A DNA stretch of 64,000 nucleotides from Flavobacterium omnivorum (GTDB lineage: Bacteria > Bacteroidota > Bacteroidia > Flavobacteriales > Flavobacteriaceae): positions 186,001 to 250,000 of the forward strand of contig NZ_FNDB01000001.1 of the NCBI RefSeq assembly GCF_900099915.1, in the 5' to 3' direction. Below are positions 45,930 through 55,035 of this stretch, one piece after another. Below the pieces are notes generated by a model that ran no database searches, was not told where the DNA came from, and saw nothing but the letters and a program-made list of their open reading frames with translations. Each line of letters starts with the position of its first letter. The stretch's first letter is position 1. The position numbers and the translations under genes were made by a program.

Positions 45930-46343
45930 TTAATTATAAACGCGCAACACATCTCCATTTACTTGAACCCGATATTGCTTTAAAGGATATTGTAATGGTC
46001 CCTGGCCAGAAAATAAACTGTATTCTATGTTGTCACAGCTACAAACAGCATTGATGCCTTTGATAGTCATAGTGGAGCAAGAACTTAAAGCTTGATTAGG
46101 ACATGCAGCGTCAAATGCATTATAGCCGCTTCCAGTATTAAAAATAATAACGCCTCGTACTCCAAGTGCAGGAATAATAACAGCGTTACTCACAAACTTT
46201 AGATTGGAATAGGAAGGCAACTTCATATTGATATCCATAGTAAAACTATAATTAGGCAGATATGGATTTGTATTGTTAAAACCAGAATCACTACACGAAA
46301 AAAGTAAAGGAAGAATTAATAAAAAGAAGGAATATTTTTTCAT
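45930..46343 (-). CDS. Degenerate Rieske-like lipoprotein
   Basis: A 137-residue lipoprotein (lipobox ending LLFSC, Cys17). Its C-terminal half follows the Rieske fold pattern: FDAACPNQ in place of the CxH box and CSCDNIEYSLFSGQGP in place of CPCHGSxF, then QYPLKQYRVQVNGDVLRVY. The cysteines of both boxes remain (C81, C101, C103), but both cluster-ligand histidines are replaced by Asn83 and Asp104. A normal [2Fe-2S] Rieske centre is therefore unlikely. Such proteins occur in other flavobacteria; function unknown. Divergent from greA. Confidence 0.75.
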   Translation of the reverse strand: MKKYSFFLLILPLLFSCSDSGFNNTNPYLPNYSFTMDINMKLPSYSNLKFVSNAVIIPALGVRGVIIFNTGSGYNAFDAACPNQALSSCSTMTIKGINAVCSCDNIEYSLFSGQGPLQYPLKQYRVQVNGDVLRVYN

Positions 46344-46442
46344 TTTAAAATAGTGTCAAAGTATTAGTGAAACAAATTTAATTTATTTAACTTTGAATTA
46401 TATATGATTAACATATATTTATAGACGAAAAAAAAATAGTAG

Positions 46443-46450
46443 TATCTTTG
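46443..46450 (+). promoter_or_regulatory. greA -7 promoter element
   Basis: TATCTTTG matches TAnnTTTG and places the transcript start just before the leader hairpin. No TTTG was found at the expected -33 distance. Confidence 0.45.
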
Positions 46451-46457
46451 TGGAAAG

Positions 46458-46482
46458 AAATCCCGTCCTGATGGGATTTTTT
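46458..46482 (+). terminator. Terminator-like hairpin in the greA leader
   Basis: A perfect seven-base stem AAATCCC / GGGATTT with an eight-base loop is followed by a T-run, about 24 bases before the greA ATG and right after the predicted transcript start. The genes on either side are divergent, so it cannot end a neighbouring gene. It may attenuate greA. Confidence 0.55.
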
Positions 46483-46505
46483 CTATTTATATAAAGTAAG
46501 AAGTT

Positions 46506-46982
46506 ATGAGTACAGTATCGTATTACACCGCAGAAGGGTTGAAGAAATTAAGAGAAGAATTGGATTATTTAAAAAGCGTAATGCGTCCAAAAGCATCTGC
46601 TGATATAGCCGAAGCAAGAGACAAAGGCGATCTTTCTGAGAACGCAGAGTACGATGCAGCCAAAGAAGCACAAGGAATGCTAGAGATGCGTATCGCTAAA
46701 CTAGAAGAAGTACATTCTAACGCTAGATTAATTGATGAAACACATCTGGATGTTTCTAAAGTGTTGGTTTTGTCCAATGTCAAAATCAAAAACCAGACCA
46801 ATGGAATGGAAATGAAATATACCTTGGTAGCTGAAAGTGAAGCCGATTTAAAAACTGGAAAAATATCTGTTACTTCGCCAATTGGTAAAGGATTATTAGG
46901 AAAATCAGTAGGTGAATTTGCAGAGATTACAGTCCCAAATGGAGTTTTAAAATTCGAAATTTTAGAAATCACAAGAGATTAA
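46506..46982 (+). CDS. greA: Transcription elongation factor GreA
   Basis: Rescues backtracked RNA polymerase by stimulating transcript cleavage. The 158-residue chain starts with a coiled-coil (YTAEGLKKLREELDYLKSVM, KASADIAEARDKGDLSENAE) whose tip carries the conserved acidic residues D and E in GDLSENAEYDAAKEAQ. The globular C-domain shows KISVTSPIGKGLLGKSVGE. The family length is 158, so it is complete. It is followed by a HIT-family gene after 67 bases. Confidence 0.97.
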   Translation: MSTVSYYTAEGLKKLREELDYLKSVMRPKASADIAEARDKGDLSENAEYDAAKEAQGMLEMRIAKLEEVHSNARLIDETHLDVSKVLVLSNVKIKNQTNGMEMKYTLVAESEADLKTGKISVTSPIGKGLLGKSVGEFAEITVPNGVLKFEILEITRD

Positions 46983-47049
46983 TTTTTTTTAAGTCTATCT
47001 GGTTATTTCTTTAATGTTTTAAACAATAAACCACTGTAACAAATCAGCT

Positions 47050-47436
47050 ATGTCAATATTTACTAAAATAGTTAACGGAGAAATCCCGTGTTATAAAATT
47101 GCAGAGGACGAAAACTTCTTAGCTTTTTTGGATGTAAATCCAAATGCAAAAGGACACACACTCTGTATTCCGAAACAAGAAATCAATAAGATTTTTGAAA
47201 TTGAAGATGATTTATATATTGGACTCATGCAATTTTCTAAAAAAATAGCAATTGCCCTTGAAAAAACAGTTCCATGCAAACGAATTGGTATGGCAGTTGT
47301 AGGACTCGAGGTGCCGCATGCACATGTTCATTTGATTCCATTGAATGAAATGGATGAAATGCGTTTTCAAAATAAAGTGTCCATGTCAAAAGATGAATTT
47401 GAAGCATTAGCAATAAAAATCCAATCGAATTTATAA
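47050..47436 (+). CDS. HIT-family nucleotide-binding protein
   Basis: A 128-residue protein with IFTKIVNGEIPCYKIAEDEN at the start, VNPNAKGHTLCIPKQEINKI, and the histidine triad VPHAHVHLIPLNEMDEM. Members hydrolyse AMP-linked substrates such as adenosine phosphoramidates (HinT-like). The specific substrate is not known. It probably forms an operon with greA, an arrangement often seen in Flavobacterium. Confidence 0.93.
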   Translation: MSIFTKIVNGEIPCYKIAEDENFLAFLDVNPNAKGHTLCIPKQEINKIFEIEDDLYIGLMQFSKKIAIALEKTVPCKRIGMAVVGLEVPHAHVHLIPLNEMDEMRFQNKVSMSKDEFEALAIKIQSNL

Positions 47437-47528
47437 AAGTTGGACAAATAAAATAAATTGGTATGGTTTTCGTTTAAAAGGGAATAGGTGAAAACTTATT
47501 CCCTTTTACTTTGAGTCCCTGCTACAAT

Positions 47529-48701
47529 ATGAAAAATAATTTTATACTTTTTGCACTTTTTATTTCACTTTTAAGTTTTGGTCAAGGCAGTATAGGAAAT
47601 ATGCTAGTCGACGCTAAAATGACCGCTATTCCTTCAAATCAGACTACTTCTACAACGGCAATTGCCGCATATATCAATACTAATTTTAAAACAGAGGCGG
47701 ATAAAATTCGAGCTGCTTTTTACTGGACTGCATCAAATATTAGATATGATGTAGCTAATAGATATGCCGTTAATTTTAGTGAAACAGCGCAAGATAAAAT
47801 TACTAGAACTTTAAAAACTAGAAAAGGAGTTTGCAGTCATTATGCTGCCGTTCTAAAGGAACTGTCTGATAAAATTGGAATTGAGTCCTATATTATCCAA
47901 GGTTACAATAAGCAAAATGGTACAATAGGAAAATTAGCGCACGCTTGGACTGCTGCAAAAGTAGACAATAAATGGTATTTGTTTGATCCAACTTGGGGAT
48001 CGGGATACGTTCACAATGGGCAATTTATTAAAAAACTAAATAATCTTTATTTTAAGGCCGATCCAGCTAAAATAATTGCCTCGCATATTCCATTTGACTA
48101 TTTATGGCAATTTCTGCACTATCCCATTACTAATGGTGAATTTTACGAAGGAAAAGTCCAAATGAATACATCCAAAAAATACTTTGATTATGAACAAGAA
48201 ATCAGCAAATACAATGCACTGTCTGAAGCCGATCAGTTGCATGCCTCAGCACAAAGAATAGAAAAAAACGGATTAAAAAACGCTTTGGTTCTAGAACGTT
48301 TTGAGTTCAAAAAGAAAAAATTAGAGTATTTGCGAAGAAATGCCAATATCGAGAAATTAAACGCAATTGTAAACGAAATGAACCTTGCAGTTGTCTTGCT
48401 GAATGATTTTGTTCATTACCGAAACAATCAGTTCAAGCCTACTTTTTCAGACGATGAAATTAGCAATATGATCCAGACTCCACAGAAAAAACTAGCTAAA
48501 TGCCAAGACTCAATCTATGCATTGGGTGCTGTAGGAAGTGAGAATTCAGCTAATGTGGCTTCAATCAAAAAATCCCTGAGTAAAGCTTTGGCACAAGCCA
48601 ATGAACATGTTTCATTTGTACAAAACTATTTGAGCAAGTCTAAAATTAGTAGAAAAACAATGTTTTTTAAAATCACCCAGAATAGAATTTCATCAAATTA
48701 G
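47529..48701 (+). CDS. Secreted transglutaminase-like domain protein
   Basis: A 390-residue protein with signal peptide (FILFALFISLLSFGQ) and a transglutaminase-like core. The triad is visible as Cys in RKGVCSHYAAVLKELSD, His in LAHAWTAAKVDN and Asp in WYLFDPTWGSGY. Such domains in bacteria act as peptidases or cross-linking enzymes in the envelope. The C-terminal 200 residues are helical and unassigned. The ATG at 47529 is chosen over an in-frame TTG 18 bases earlier because it begins a normal signal peptide. Its stop overlaps the end of the convergent histidine kinase gene by four bases. Confidence 0.85.
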   Translation: MKNNFILFALFISLLSFGQGSIGNMLVDAKMTAIPSNQTTSTTAIAAYINTNFKTEADKIRAAFYWTASNIRYDVANRYAVNFSETAQDKITRTLKTRKGVCSHYAAVLKELSDKIGIESYIIQGYNKQNGTIGKLAHAWTAAKVDNKWYLFDPTWGSGYVHNGQFIKKLNNLYFKADPAKIIASHIPFDYLWQFLHYPITNGEFYEGKVQMNTSKKYFDYEQEISKYNALSEADQLHASAQRIEKNGLKNALVLERFEFKKKKLEYLRRNANIEKLNAIVNEMNLAVVLLNDFVHYRNNQFKPTFSDDEISNMIQTPQKKLAKCQDSIYALGAVGSENSANVASIKKSLSKALAQANEHVSFVQNYLSKSKISRKTMFFKITQNRISSN

Positions 48702-49846
48702 AGGGCTTTTTTTAAACTCACTTGCATCGTTGTTCCTTTTCCAATTTCGGAATGTGAGACTTTAATGGTTCCTTTGTGGTATTCTTCTACAATTCTTTTG
48801 GTCAATGAAAGTCCTAATCCCCAACCTCTTTTTTTGGTGGTAAAACCAGGTTCGAAAATACTTTTGAATTGATTTTTCTGAATTCCGCCGCCGGTATCTG
48901 ATACATTTATTTTTACATAATCTCCTTCTTGCTCAATTTCTAAGGCTAGTTTTCCTTTGCCTTTCATCGCGTCTATGGCGTTTTTCACTAAGTTTTCTAT
49001 GGTCCAACTGTGTAGAGTGGGATTCAATGAAACCATAATAGGCGACTTTGGCGCCTTAAATGAAAACTCAATTTGCTTGGAAAATCGGGATTGTAAATAG
49101 TCGTAGGATTGTTGAGTTTCGGCTACGATATCTTTGTTTTCTAATTTGGGTTCCGATCCTATTTTCGAGAAACGGTCGGTTATGGTTTGCAAACGCTCAA
49201 TGTCTTTTTCAATTTCAAAGGTGGTACTTTCGTCTACATTTTCAGATTTCAAGAGTTCGACCCAGCCAATTAAGGAAGAGAGCGGCGTTCCTATCTGGTG
49301 TGCGGTTTCTTTGGCCATTCCGGCCCAAAGTTTATTTTGCGTAGCCATTTTGGTACTCCGGTAAAAGTTATAAACCAAACTTCCAAATAAAACAATAATA
49401 AGTACCAAGGCAACAGGATAATACTTTAATTTATTCAGTAAAGCAGAATTACCATAGTATAAATTTTGAAATTTTCCTGGGACGTATTCAATTACAATAG
49501 GCTCATTTTCATTTTTTAAGTCTCGTAAAAAAGCGATTGCTTTTTGCTTGTTCTCTACAACGGATTCATCAATATTAACGGTATTTATGATGCTATCATT
49601 TTCGGTGAGCACAATGGGAATCGAAGTGTTGTTGCTGAAAATCTGAAGTGGAAGTTCGACTTCTGTATTTTCGCCCGCGTTAATCAGTGTTTTTTGGGCT
49701 TGTGCCCAAAGGTTCATTTTTAAGCGTTCTTCATTTTTAAAAATTTGAAAAAAAGTGTAAGTGTTCCAAAGAATTAAGGAAATTATAAAAAAAGAGGCAA
49801 AAATGATAATCCAACGGGTTGTATTTCTTCTTTCAGAAAACTGCAT
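48698..49846 (-). CDS. Orphan sensor histidine kinase
   Basis: A 382-residue inner-membrane kinase. It has two transmembrane helices (about residues 12-31 and 141-161) with a periplasmic domain of about 110 residues between them. The H box is AKETAHQIGTPLSSLIGWVE, the N box WTIENLVKNAIDAM, and the G boxes DTGGGIQKN and RGWGLGLSLTKRIVE. No response regulator is adjacent, so its partner is elsewhere. It is convergent with the transglutaminase gene with a four-base overlap at the stop codons. Confidence 0.92.
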   Translation of the reverse strand: MQFSERRNTTRWIIIFASFFIISLILWNTYTFFQIFKNEERLKMNLWAQAQKTLINAGENTEVELPLQIFSNNTSIPIVLTENDSIINTVNIDESVVENKQKAIAFLRDLKNENEPIVIEYVPGKFQNLYYGNSALLNKLKYYPVALVLIIVLFGSLVYNFYRSTKMATQNKLWAGMAKETAHQIGTPLSSLIGWVELLKSENVDESTTFEIEKDIERLQTITDRFSKIGSEPKLENKDIVAETQQSYDYLQSRFSKQIEFSFKAPKSPIMVSLNPTLHSWTIENLVKNAIDAMKGKGKLALEIEQEGDYVKINVSDTGGGIQKNQFKSIFEPGFTTKKRGWGLGLSLTKRIVEEYHKGTIKVSHSEIGKGTTMQVSLKKAL

Positions 49847-50020
49847 AAATGAAAATTTGAATGATAAATATAACGAAATAAAAGCTTTTGTATTTTAGTT
49901 TCAATCAAAGAATTTATTTTTGAAATATCTAAAACCTAATTTCATTCTATTTCTACACAACTGCTTCTTAAACTTAATTCAATTGTTTACTTTTGTATCT
50001 TTAAGAAATAAATAAAAATT

Positions 50021-50896
50021 ATGATTACGATTGATCCTAAAAGTATTGAAACGGCAAAGTTACAAGGGTACTTGCAAAGTTCTGTAGGTCCTAGGCCTAT
50101 CGCTTTTGCTAGTACAATGGACGCTGATGGGAATCCTAATGTATCGCCTTTTAGTTTCTTCAATGTGTTCAGTGCTAATCCGCCTATTCTTATATTTTCG
50201 CCAGCAAGACGGGTGCGTGATAATTCGATAAAACATACCTTAATAAATGTTGAAGGTACCCGTGAAGTAGTCATTAATGTGGTCAATTATGATATGGTGC
50301 AGCAAATTTCTCTGGCCAGTACAGAATATGCTGATGGCGTAGATGAATTTGTGAAATCTGGCTTGACGCCAATTGCATCAGAGGTCGTAAAACCTTTTAG
50401 AGTAAAAGAATCTCCTGTTCAATTTGAATGCAAAGTCACTCAGATTATTCCTTTGGGAACCGAAGGTGGAGCTGGGAATTTAGTGCTTTGTGAAGTGGTA
50501 CGTATTCATATTTCCGAATCTGTTTTAGACGAAAATGGAGCTATTGATCAATATAAAATCGATTTAGTTTCCAGGTTAGGAGGGAATTGGTATTCCAGAT
50601 CCAACCAAGGACTTTTTGAAGTGCCAAAACCATTGACAACTTTGGGAATTGGGGTGGATGCAATTCCAAATTTTGTAAAAGAAAGTCCAGTTTTTAACGG
50701 AAATGATTTAGGCATGTTGGGGAATGTAGAAGCCTTGCCTACAATGGAAGAAGTTAGTATATTTGTAAAACAGAAATTTGCTGTGAAAGGCGTTTTGAGT
50801 GCTGATGATCAGCATAAAGTACACTTAGAGGCTAAAAAATATCTGGACGACGAGGATGTTCTGTCTGCCTGGAAAGTGCTTTTGGCAAAAAAATAA
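50021..50896 (+). CDS. Flavin reductase-like FMN-binding protein
   Basis: A 291-residue protein with the split-barrel flavin-reductase domain at about residues 20-200: SSVGPRPIAFASTMDADGNP, VSPFSFFNVFSANPPILIFS and GTREVVINVVNYDMV. Members reduce or bind FMN for partner oxygenases; no monooxygenase is nearby. The C-terminal 90 residues extend beyond the minimal domain. The gene is followed after 29 bases by a DUF3127 gene in the same orientation, a pairing probably transcribed together. Confidence 0.9.
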   Translation: MITIDPKSIETAKLQGYLQSSVGPRPIAFASTMDADGNPNVSPFSFFNVFSANPPILIFSPARRVRDNSIKHTLINVEGTREVVINVVNYDMVQQISLASTEYADGVDEFVKSGLTPIASEVVKPFRVKESPVQFECKVTQIIPLGTEGGAGNLVLCEVVRIHISESVLDENGAIDQYKIDLVSRLGGNWYSRSNQGLFEVPKPLTTLGIGVDAIPNFVKESPVFNGNDLGMLGNVEALPTMEEVSIFVKQKFAVKGVLSADDQHKVHLEAKKYLDDEDVLSAWKVLLAKK

Positions 50897-50925
50897 AAAA
50901 ATAAATAACATTAAAAATAACGAAG

Positions 50926-51303
50926 ATGGAAGTTACAGGAAAAATTAAAATGCTTGGGGATGCAAAAAATGTGGGAAGCGGAAGTTTCTTGAAAAGAGAA
51001 TTAGTTGTAACCACGGAAGAACAATATCCACAACATATTTTAGTGGAATTTGTACAAGATAAATGTGATTTATTGAACAGTTTTAAAGTTGGTGAAGCCG
51101 TAAAAGTTTCGATCAATTTAAGAGGACGCGAATGGGTTGATCCACAAGGAGTGACTAAATATTTTAATGCAATTCAAGGATGGAGAGTAGAAAGAGTAGC
51201 TACTGAAGCGACTGCTTCACAAATGCCTCCAATGCCGGCTGCTGAAGCTTTTGCACCAGCAACAAACCTAAACGAAGAAGAAGCAGACGATTTGCCATTC
51301 TAG
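50926..51303 (+). CDS. DUF3127-family protein (OB-fold-like)
   Basis: A 125-residue protein starting MEVTGKIKMLGDAKNVGSGS, with KRELVVTTEEQYPQHILVEF and VKVSINLRGREWVDPQGVTK, the DUF3127 core. The beta-rich pattern and acidic tail ending EEEADDLPF resemble single-stranded DNA-binding proteins, whose acidic tip often ends DDLPF; this is a family-level inference. The domain itself is uncharacterised. A terminator follows. Confidence 0.88.
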   Translation: MEVTGKIKMLGDAKNVGSGSFLKRELVVTTEEQYPQHILVEFVQDKCDLLNSFKVGEAVKVSINLRGREWVDPQGVTKYFNAIQGWRVERVATEATASQMPPMPAAEAFAPATNLNEEEADDLPF

Positions 51304-51326
51304 GAGATAAAAAAGTTAGAATTTAG

Positions 51327-51368
51327 AAGTCAGAAGTTTAAGTTTTACTTGAATTTCTGACTTTTTTT
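51327..51368 (+). terminator. Terminator after the DUF3127 gene
   Basis: Stem AAGTCAGAA / TTCTGACTT with an AT-rich loop of about 19 bases, followed by a T-run, 23 bases after the stop. Confidence 0.7.
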
Positions 51369-51405
51369 GTTTTTTACTAGTACCATTAATTTTTGAAATT
51401 GAAAA

Positions 51406-52044
51406 ATGTATTATTTATCCCCAACCTTATTTTTTCCTCCTGTCGAGCAAGCCAATCACGATGGGACTTTAGCCGTTGGTGGAGATTTATCTTCGGAACG
51501 ATTACAGCTTGCTTACACAAGCGGGATCTTTCCGTGGTTTGAAGAAGGCGAGCCCATCATGTGGTGGTCACCAAATCCCAGAATGGTTTTGTTTCTCGAT
51601 GAATTGATTGTTTCTAAAAGCATGCGAAATATCCTGAATCGAAATGTTTTCAAGGTTACTTTTAATCAAAATTTCAGGGATGTAATTTCAAACTGTCAGA
51701 ATATAGAACGTGACGGTCAAAACGGAACTTGGATTACCAATGATATGATTGAGGCCTACTGTAAATTGCACGAATTAGGAATCGCTAAATCCGTTGAAGT
51801 TTGGCAAGATGCCGTTTTGGTGGGTGGCTTATATGGAATTGATTTAGGACATGTTTTCTGTGGTGAAAGCATGTTTTCTAAAGTTTCTAATGCTTCCAAA
51901 GTGGCTTTTATAGCTTTGGTTCATCAATTAAAAGTAGAAAATTATAAACTGCTGGATTGTCAAGTTTATAATCCGCATCTTGAAAGTTTGGGGTGTCGCG
52001 AAATAGAAAGAACTGATTTTATGGAGATATTGGAAAGTAAATGA
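51406..52044 (+). CDS. aat: Leucyl/phenylalanyl-tRNA-protein transferase
   Basis: Adds Leu or Phe to the N-terminus of proteins bearing Lys or Arg, marking them for ClpAP under the N-end rule. The 212-residue chain has the typical YLSPTLFFPPVEQANHDGTLAVGG-type start (FPPVEQANHDGTLAVGGDLS), GIFPWFEEGEPIMWWSPNPR and GLYGIDLGHVFCGESMFSK. The length is normal. It is convergent with the tag gene with ten bases between. Confidence 0.96.
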   Translation: MYYLSPTLFFPPVEQANHDGTLAVGGDLSSERLQLAYTSGIFPWFEEGEPIMWWSPNPRMVLFLDELIVSKSMRNILNRNVFKVTFNQNFRDVISNCQNIERDGQNGTWITNDMIEAYCKLHELGIAKSVEVWQDAVLVGGLYGIDLGHVFCGESMFSKVSNASKVAFIALVHQLKVENYKLLDCQVYNPHLESLGCREIERTDFMEILESK

Positions 52045-52054
52045 TTTTTAGATA

Positions 52055-52615
52055 TTAACTTTTTTTCCAACAATCAGATACGTGATCATCGATCATTCCG
52101 GTGGCTTGCATGTGTGCATAAACCACTGTAGAACCAACGAATTTAAACCCACGTTTTTTTAAATCTTTACTAATTTCATCTGATAGCGTAGTGGTTGCAG
52201 GGACTTCTTGTAAGGATTGTCGGTTGTTTTGAATAGGTTGTCCAGCGGTGAATGCCCAAATGTATTTAGAAAAACTGCCAAATTCCTCCTGCACTTTCAT
52301 AAAGGCAGCAGCATTAGAAACGGCTGCGCGAATTTTTAATTGATTGCGAATAATTCCTGCATCAAGGAGTAATTCCTGGATTTTATTTTCAGTATAAAGG
52401 GCTACTTTTTTATAGTCAAAATCATCAAAAGCCAATTGGAAATTTTCTCTCTTTTTTAGGATTGTAATCCAACTTAGTCCCGCCTGGAAAGTTTCTAAGA
52501 TTAAGAATTCAAATAATTTTTGGTCCTCATAAACGGGAACACCCCATTCTTCGTCATGGTATTTTTTGTATAAATCACTGGAAGTACACCAACCACATCT
52601 TGTTTTTTCGTCCAT
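52055..52615 (-). CDS. tag: DNA-3-methyladenine glycosylase I
   Basis: Removes 3-methyladenine from alkylated DNA. The 186-residue protein has the zinc-ligand region RCGWCTSSDLYKKYHDEEWG, FEFLILETFQAGLSWITILK and the C-terminal FVGSTVVYAHMQATGMIDDH, where the final His/Cys pair (DHVSDCW) completes the zinc snap. It lies two bases after the transporter gene and is probably co-transcribed with it. Confidence 0.95.
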   Translation of the reverse strand: MDEKTRCGWCTSSDLYKKYHDEEWGVPVYEDQKLFEFLILETFQAGLSWITILKKRENFQLAFDDFDYKKVALYTENKIQELLLDAGIIRNQLKIRAAVSNAAAFMKVQEEFGSFSKYIWAFTAGQPIQNNRQSLQEVPATTTLSDEISKDLKKRGFKFVGSTVVYAHMQATGMIDDHVSDCWKKS

Positions 52616-52617
52616 AA

Positions 52618-53271
52618 TTATTCTTTTTCTGAGGCTAAATAGTTTTTTATAATGTAGTGACCCAAGTAAATTAAAGGAGTCAAAAGGATGGCAATGCCGA
52701 GTTTAAAGGTATATCCTGTTAAGGCGGAGGTTATAAAAATGTCAAAGTTTATTTTTCCGGGCAACCAAAAAGCAATTCCCAGAACAATAAAAGAATCGAA
52801 TAATTGCGAAATGACAGTGGAACCTGTGGCTCTAAGCCATATTTTTTTGTTTCCTGTGCGGTTTTTGAAAAACCAAAAAACAATTACATCTATCAATTGA
52901 GAAACCAAGAACGCAATAATACTTCCCACTATGATCCACATGCTTTGTCCAAAAACGGCAAAAAACTGCTCATCGTTGACTGGGCTTATTCCTTTTGCGG
53001 CGGGTATATTGATCGCGAAAAGTAAAACAAGGAAAGAGTAGGCGATTAAACAGGCTGTGATTAGAGACAATTTCTTTACTCCTTTTTCTCCAAAATATTC
53101 GTTGATTAAATCAGTTGTCAGGAAAACAATAGGCCAAGGCAAAATACCAATGCTCATTACAAACGGACCTATTTGTATCAGTTTCCCGCCGATGAGTTCT
53201 GCCGTAACAGCATTAGTGATAAAGATTCCGGCTAGAATAACAAAGACAAGATCTTTTTTAGTTTTGAACAT
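52618..53271 (-). CDS. Queuosine precursor transporter (YhhQ-like)
   Basis: A 217-residue inner-membrane protein with about six hydrophobic helices. The VUT/YhhQ pattern is seen in ILAGIFITNAVTAELIGGKL, ILPWPIVFLTTDLINEYFGE and RATGSTVISQLFDSFIVLGI. Family members import 7-cyano-7-deazaguanine or related queuosine precursors for tRNA modification. It is the first gene of a two-gene unit with tag. Confidence 0.92.
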   Translation of the reverse strand: MFKTKKDLVFVILAGIFITNAVTAELIGGKLIQIGPFVMSIGILPWPIVFLTTDLINEYFGEKGVKKLSLITACLIAYSFLVLLFAINIPAAKGISPVNDEQFFAVFGQSMWIIVGSIIAFLVSQLIDVIVFWFFKNRTGNKKIWLRATGSTVISQLFDSFIVLGIAFWLPGKINFDIFITSALTGYTFKLGIAILLTPLIYLGHYIIKNYLASEKE

Positions 53272-53661
53272 GATTTACAATTTGTAATCAAAATTAATAT
53301 TTTATTTGAAAAGTATTAATTTGTATTGATGTTTCCGATTTAGATTTATTTTAAACATGGTTTTTTTTATTATTTTTATTGAATAAAATCGTTTGATTAA
53401 TTTCTAATCATTGCGGTAAAAAAGAAGGATCATGTAACTTTAGTATTTTGGTTGGAGACAGTTTTTCGATTATTAAGTTAAAATTTTTAATTAAATAAGT
53501 CAATTTGTGCTTAGCAATCAGATCTAACATATCTTCTTGTTTTCATTCTCTACTTAGTATATTTTAATGATTCCAGTTTTTAAACGATGTAAAAAAAATA
53601 TATTACCCTAAAAAAAAGAGTCCAACTTGTGGACTCCTTTGTTTAATTAGTTTTAATTGGA
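53272..53661. other. 390-base AT-rich intergenic region
   Basis: No convincing open frame was seen on either strand. It holds the promoter region of the YhhQ gene at its left edge and the S8 protease terminator (53611-53640) at its right edge. The middle is AT-rich with no clear repeat. Confidence 0.6.
53611..53640 (-). terminator. S8 protease terminator
   Basis: Stem GAGTCC / GGACTC with a seven-base loop and a seven-base T-run on the minus strand, just past the protease stop. Confidence 0.85.
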
Positions 53662-55035
53662 TTAAAATCCGCTTACATTCAATCTACCACCTGTTGCACA
53701 TTTTCCAGAAAGAGATGAAGTAGGAGTAGCACTGTTTAATAGTGCCGCTTTAATTTGTGCCGCTGTTGCTCCAGGATTCAAAGATGCATACAAAGCTGCC
53801 GCTCCAGAAACATGTGGAGTTGCCATTGAAGTTCCGTTATAACTAGCATAGCTAGATATAAACTTACCTTTAGATCTTGCAGGAACTGTTGACCAAATTC
53901 CTGAGCCTGGAGCTCCTATATCTACTGATGTTGCGCCAAATTGAGAGAAACTTGACAAAGCTCCTGTACTTGTAATTGAAGCAACTGCGATTACATTTGC
54001 GTTAGGATAACTTGCAGGATAACTTGGTGTGGCATCATTGTCAGTTCCACTATTCCCTGCAGCAGCAATGAACAGTATTCCAGCAGTATTGGCTCTCTCA
54101 ATTGCATCCTGAAGACCTTGTGAGAATCCTCCTCCTCCCCAAGAGTTATTAGTAGCTACAATGTTCAAGCCATGTCTTGTTTTTAAATCAGTGAAATAGT
54201 CAATTGCTTTAATAGCATTAGCTAATGTTCCGCCTGTTCCACTTAAAAATTTGGCATTTATCATTTTTACATTCCATACAACACCAGCAACTCCTTTTCC
54301 ATTGCCACCTACAGCACCTATTGTTCCTGCTACATGTGTTCCATGATCATCATCAACTCCATCAAAAACAGTATTGTTGTTTCCTGCAAAATCCCAGCCA
54401 TACACATCATCAACAAGGCCATTGCCATCATCATCTATGCCATTAGCATCTATTTCTCCTGGGTTTTTACCTGCATTTGCTGCTAAATCATCATGAGCAT
54501 ACATATAACCTTCGTCAATAATACCGATATACACAGTTGCTGATCCTAATTTATTGTTTGCCCAGGCAGTTGCAGCTTGCGAACCGAACTGATTCGATGG
54601 AGAAGTTGTAGATCCATACATGCCCCAAAGTGAACTATTGGAATAATAAGTGTCATTTGAAACTGCAAAATGATTGTATATCCAGTTTGGCTCTGCATAT
54701 TCTACTCCTTTTAAATCTTTAATAAGCTCAATAGCATCCATTGTGCTTAACTTTGAATTTACTAATAAAAGATTTCCACTTGTCGTGCTTGTTTTAGCAC
54801 TGGAAGCTTTCATAGAATTAGTATTGATAACTTCTACTGTAGTTCCTCCAATTAAAGATAAAATACTTGTTGATGTTTTAGCTCCAGTTTCTGTAGGTTT
54901 GAATTTAATAAGTAATTGGTTCGCAACATAACTTGGTTGTACCTTTTTTTGTACTACCTCTGGAGAGTTTAAATTTTCGTCAGTACACGAGGAAAACGTG
55001 AACAAGGCTAGAGCTGCAATAAATAAATGTTTCAT
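53662..55035 (-). CDS. S8 (subtilisin-like) serine protease lipoprotein
   Basis: A 457-residue exported protease. A lipobox (LFTFSSC) makes it a lipoprotein. Residues about 35-120 form an inhibitor-I9-like propeptide (ANQLLIKFKPTE). The catalytic Asp is in GIIDEGYMYAHDDL, His in DDDHGTHVAGTIGAVGG, Asn in ATNNSWGGGGFS and Ser in YNGTSMATPHVSGAAALYAS. No T9SS sorting domain is present, unlike many flavobacterial S8 enzymes, so it should remain membrane-anchored. It probably acts at the cell surface or in the periplasm. Confidence 0.93.
   Translation of the reverse strand: MKHLFIAALALFTFSSCTDENLNSPEVVQKKVQPSYVANQLLIKFKPTETGAKTSTSILSLIGGTTVEVINTNSMKASSAKTSTTSGNLLLVNSKLSTMDAIELIKDLKGVEYAEPNWIYNHFAVSNDTYYSNSSLWGMYGSTTSPSNQFGSQAATAWANNKLGSATVYIGIIDEGYMYAHDDLAANAGKNPGEIDANGIDDDGNGLVDDVYGWDFAGNNNTVFDGVDDDHGTHVAGTIGAVGGNGKGVAGVVWNVKMINAKFLSGTGGTLANAIKAIDYFTDLKTRHGLNIVATNNSWGGGGFSQGLQDAIERANTAGILFIAAAGNSGTDNDATPSYPASYPNANVIAVASITSTGALSSFSQFGATSVDIGAPGSGIWSTVPARSKGKFISSYASYNGTSMATPHVSGAAALYASLNPGATAAQIKAALLNSATPTSSLSGKCATGGRLNVSGF

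Noticed and set aside
54225..54446. 73-codon plus-strand frame very rich in His and Leu opposite the S8 protease
   Set aside because: It lies entirely antisense to a well-supported gene and its composition reflects the Gly/Asp-rich coding strand.
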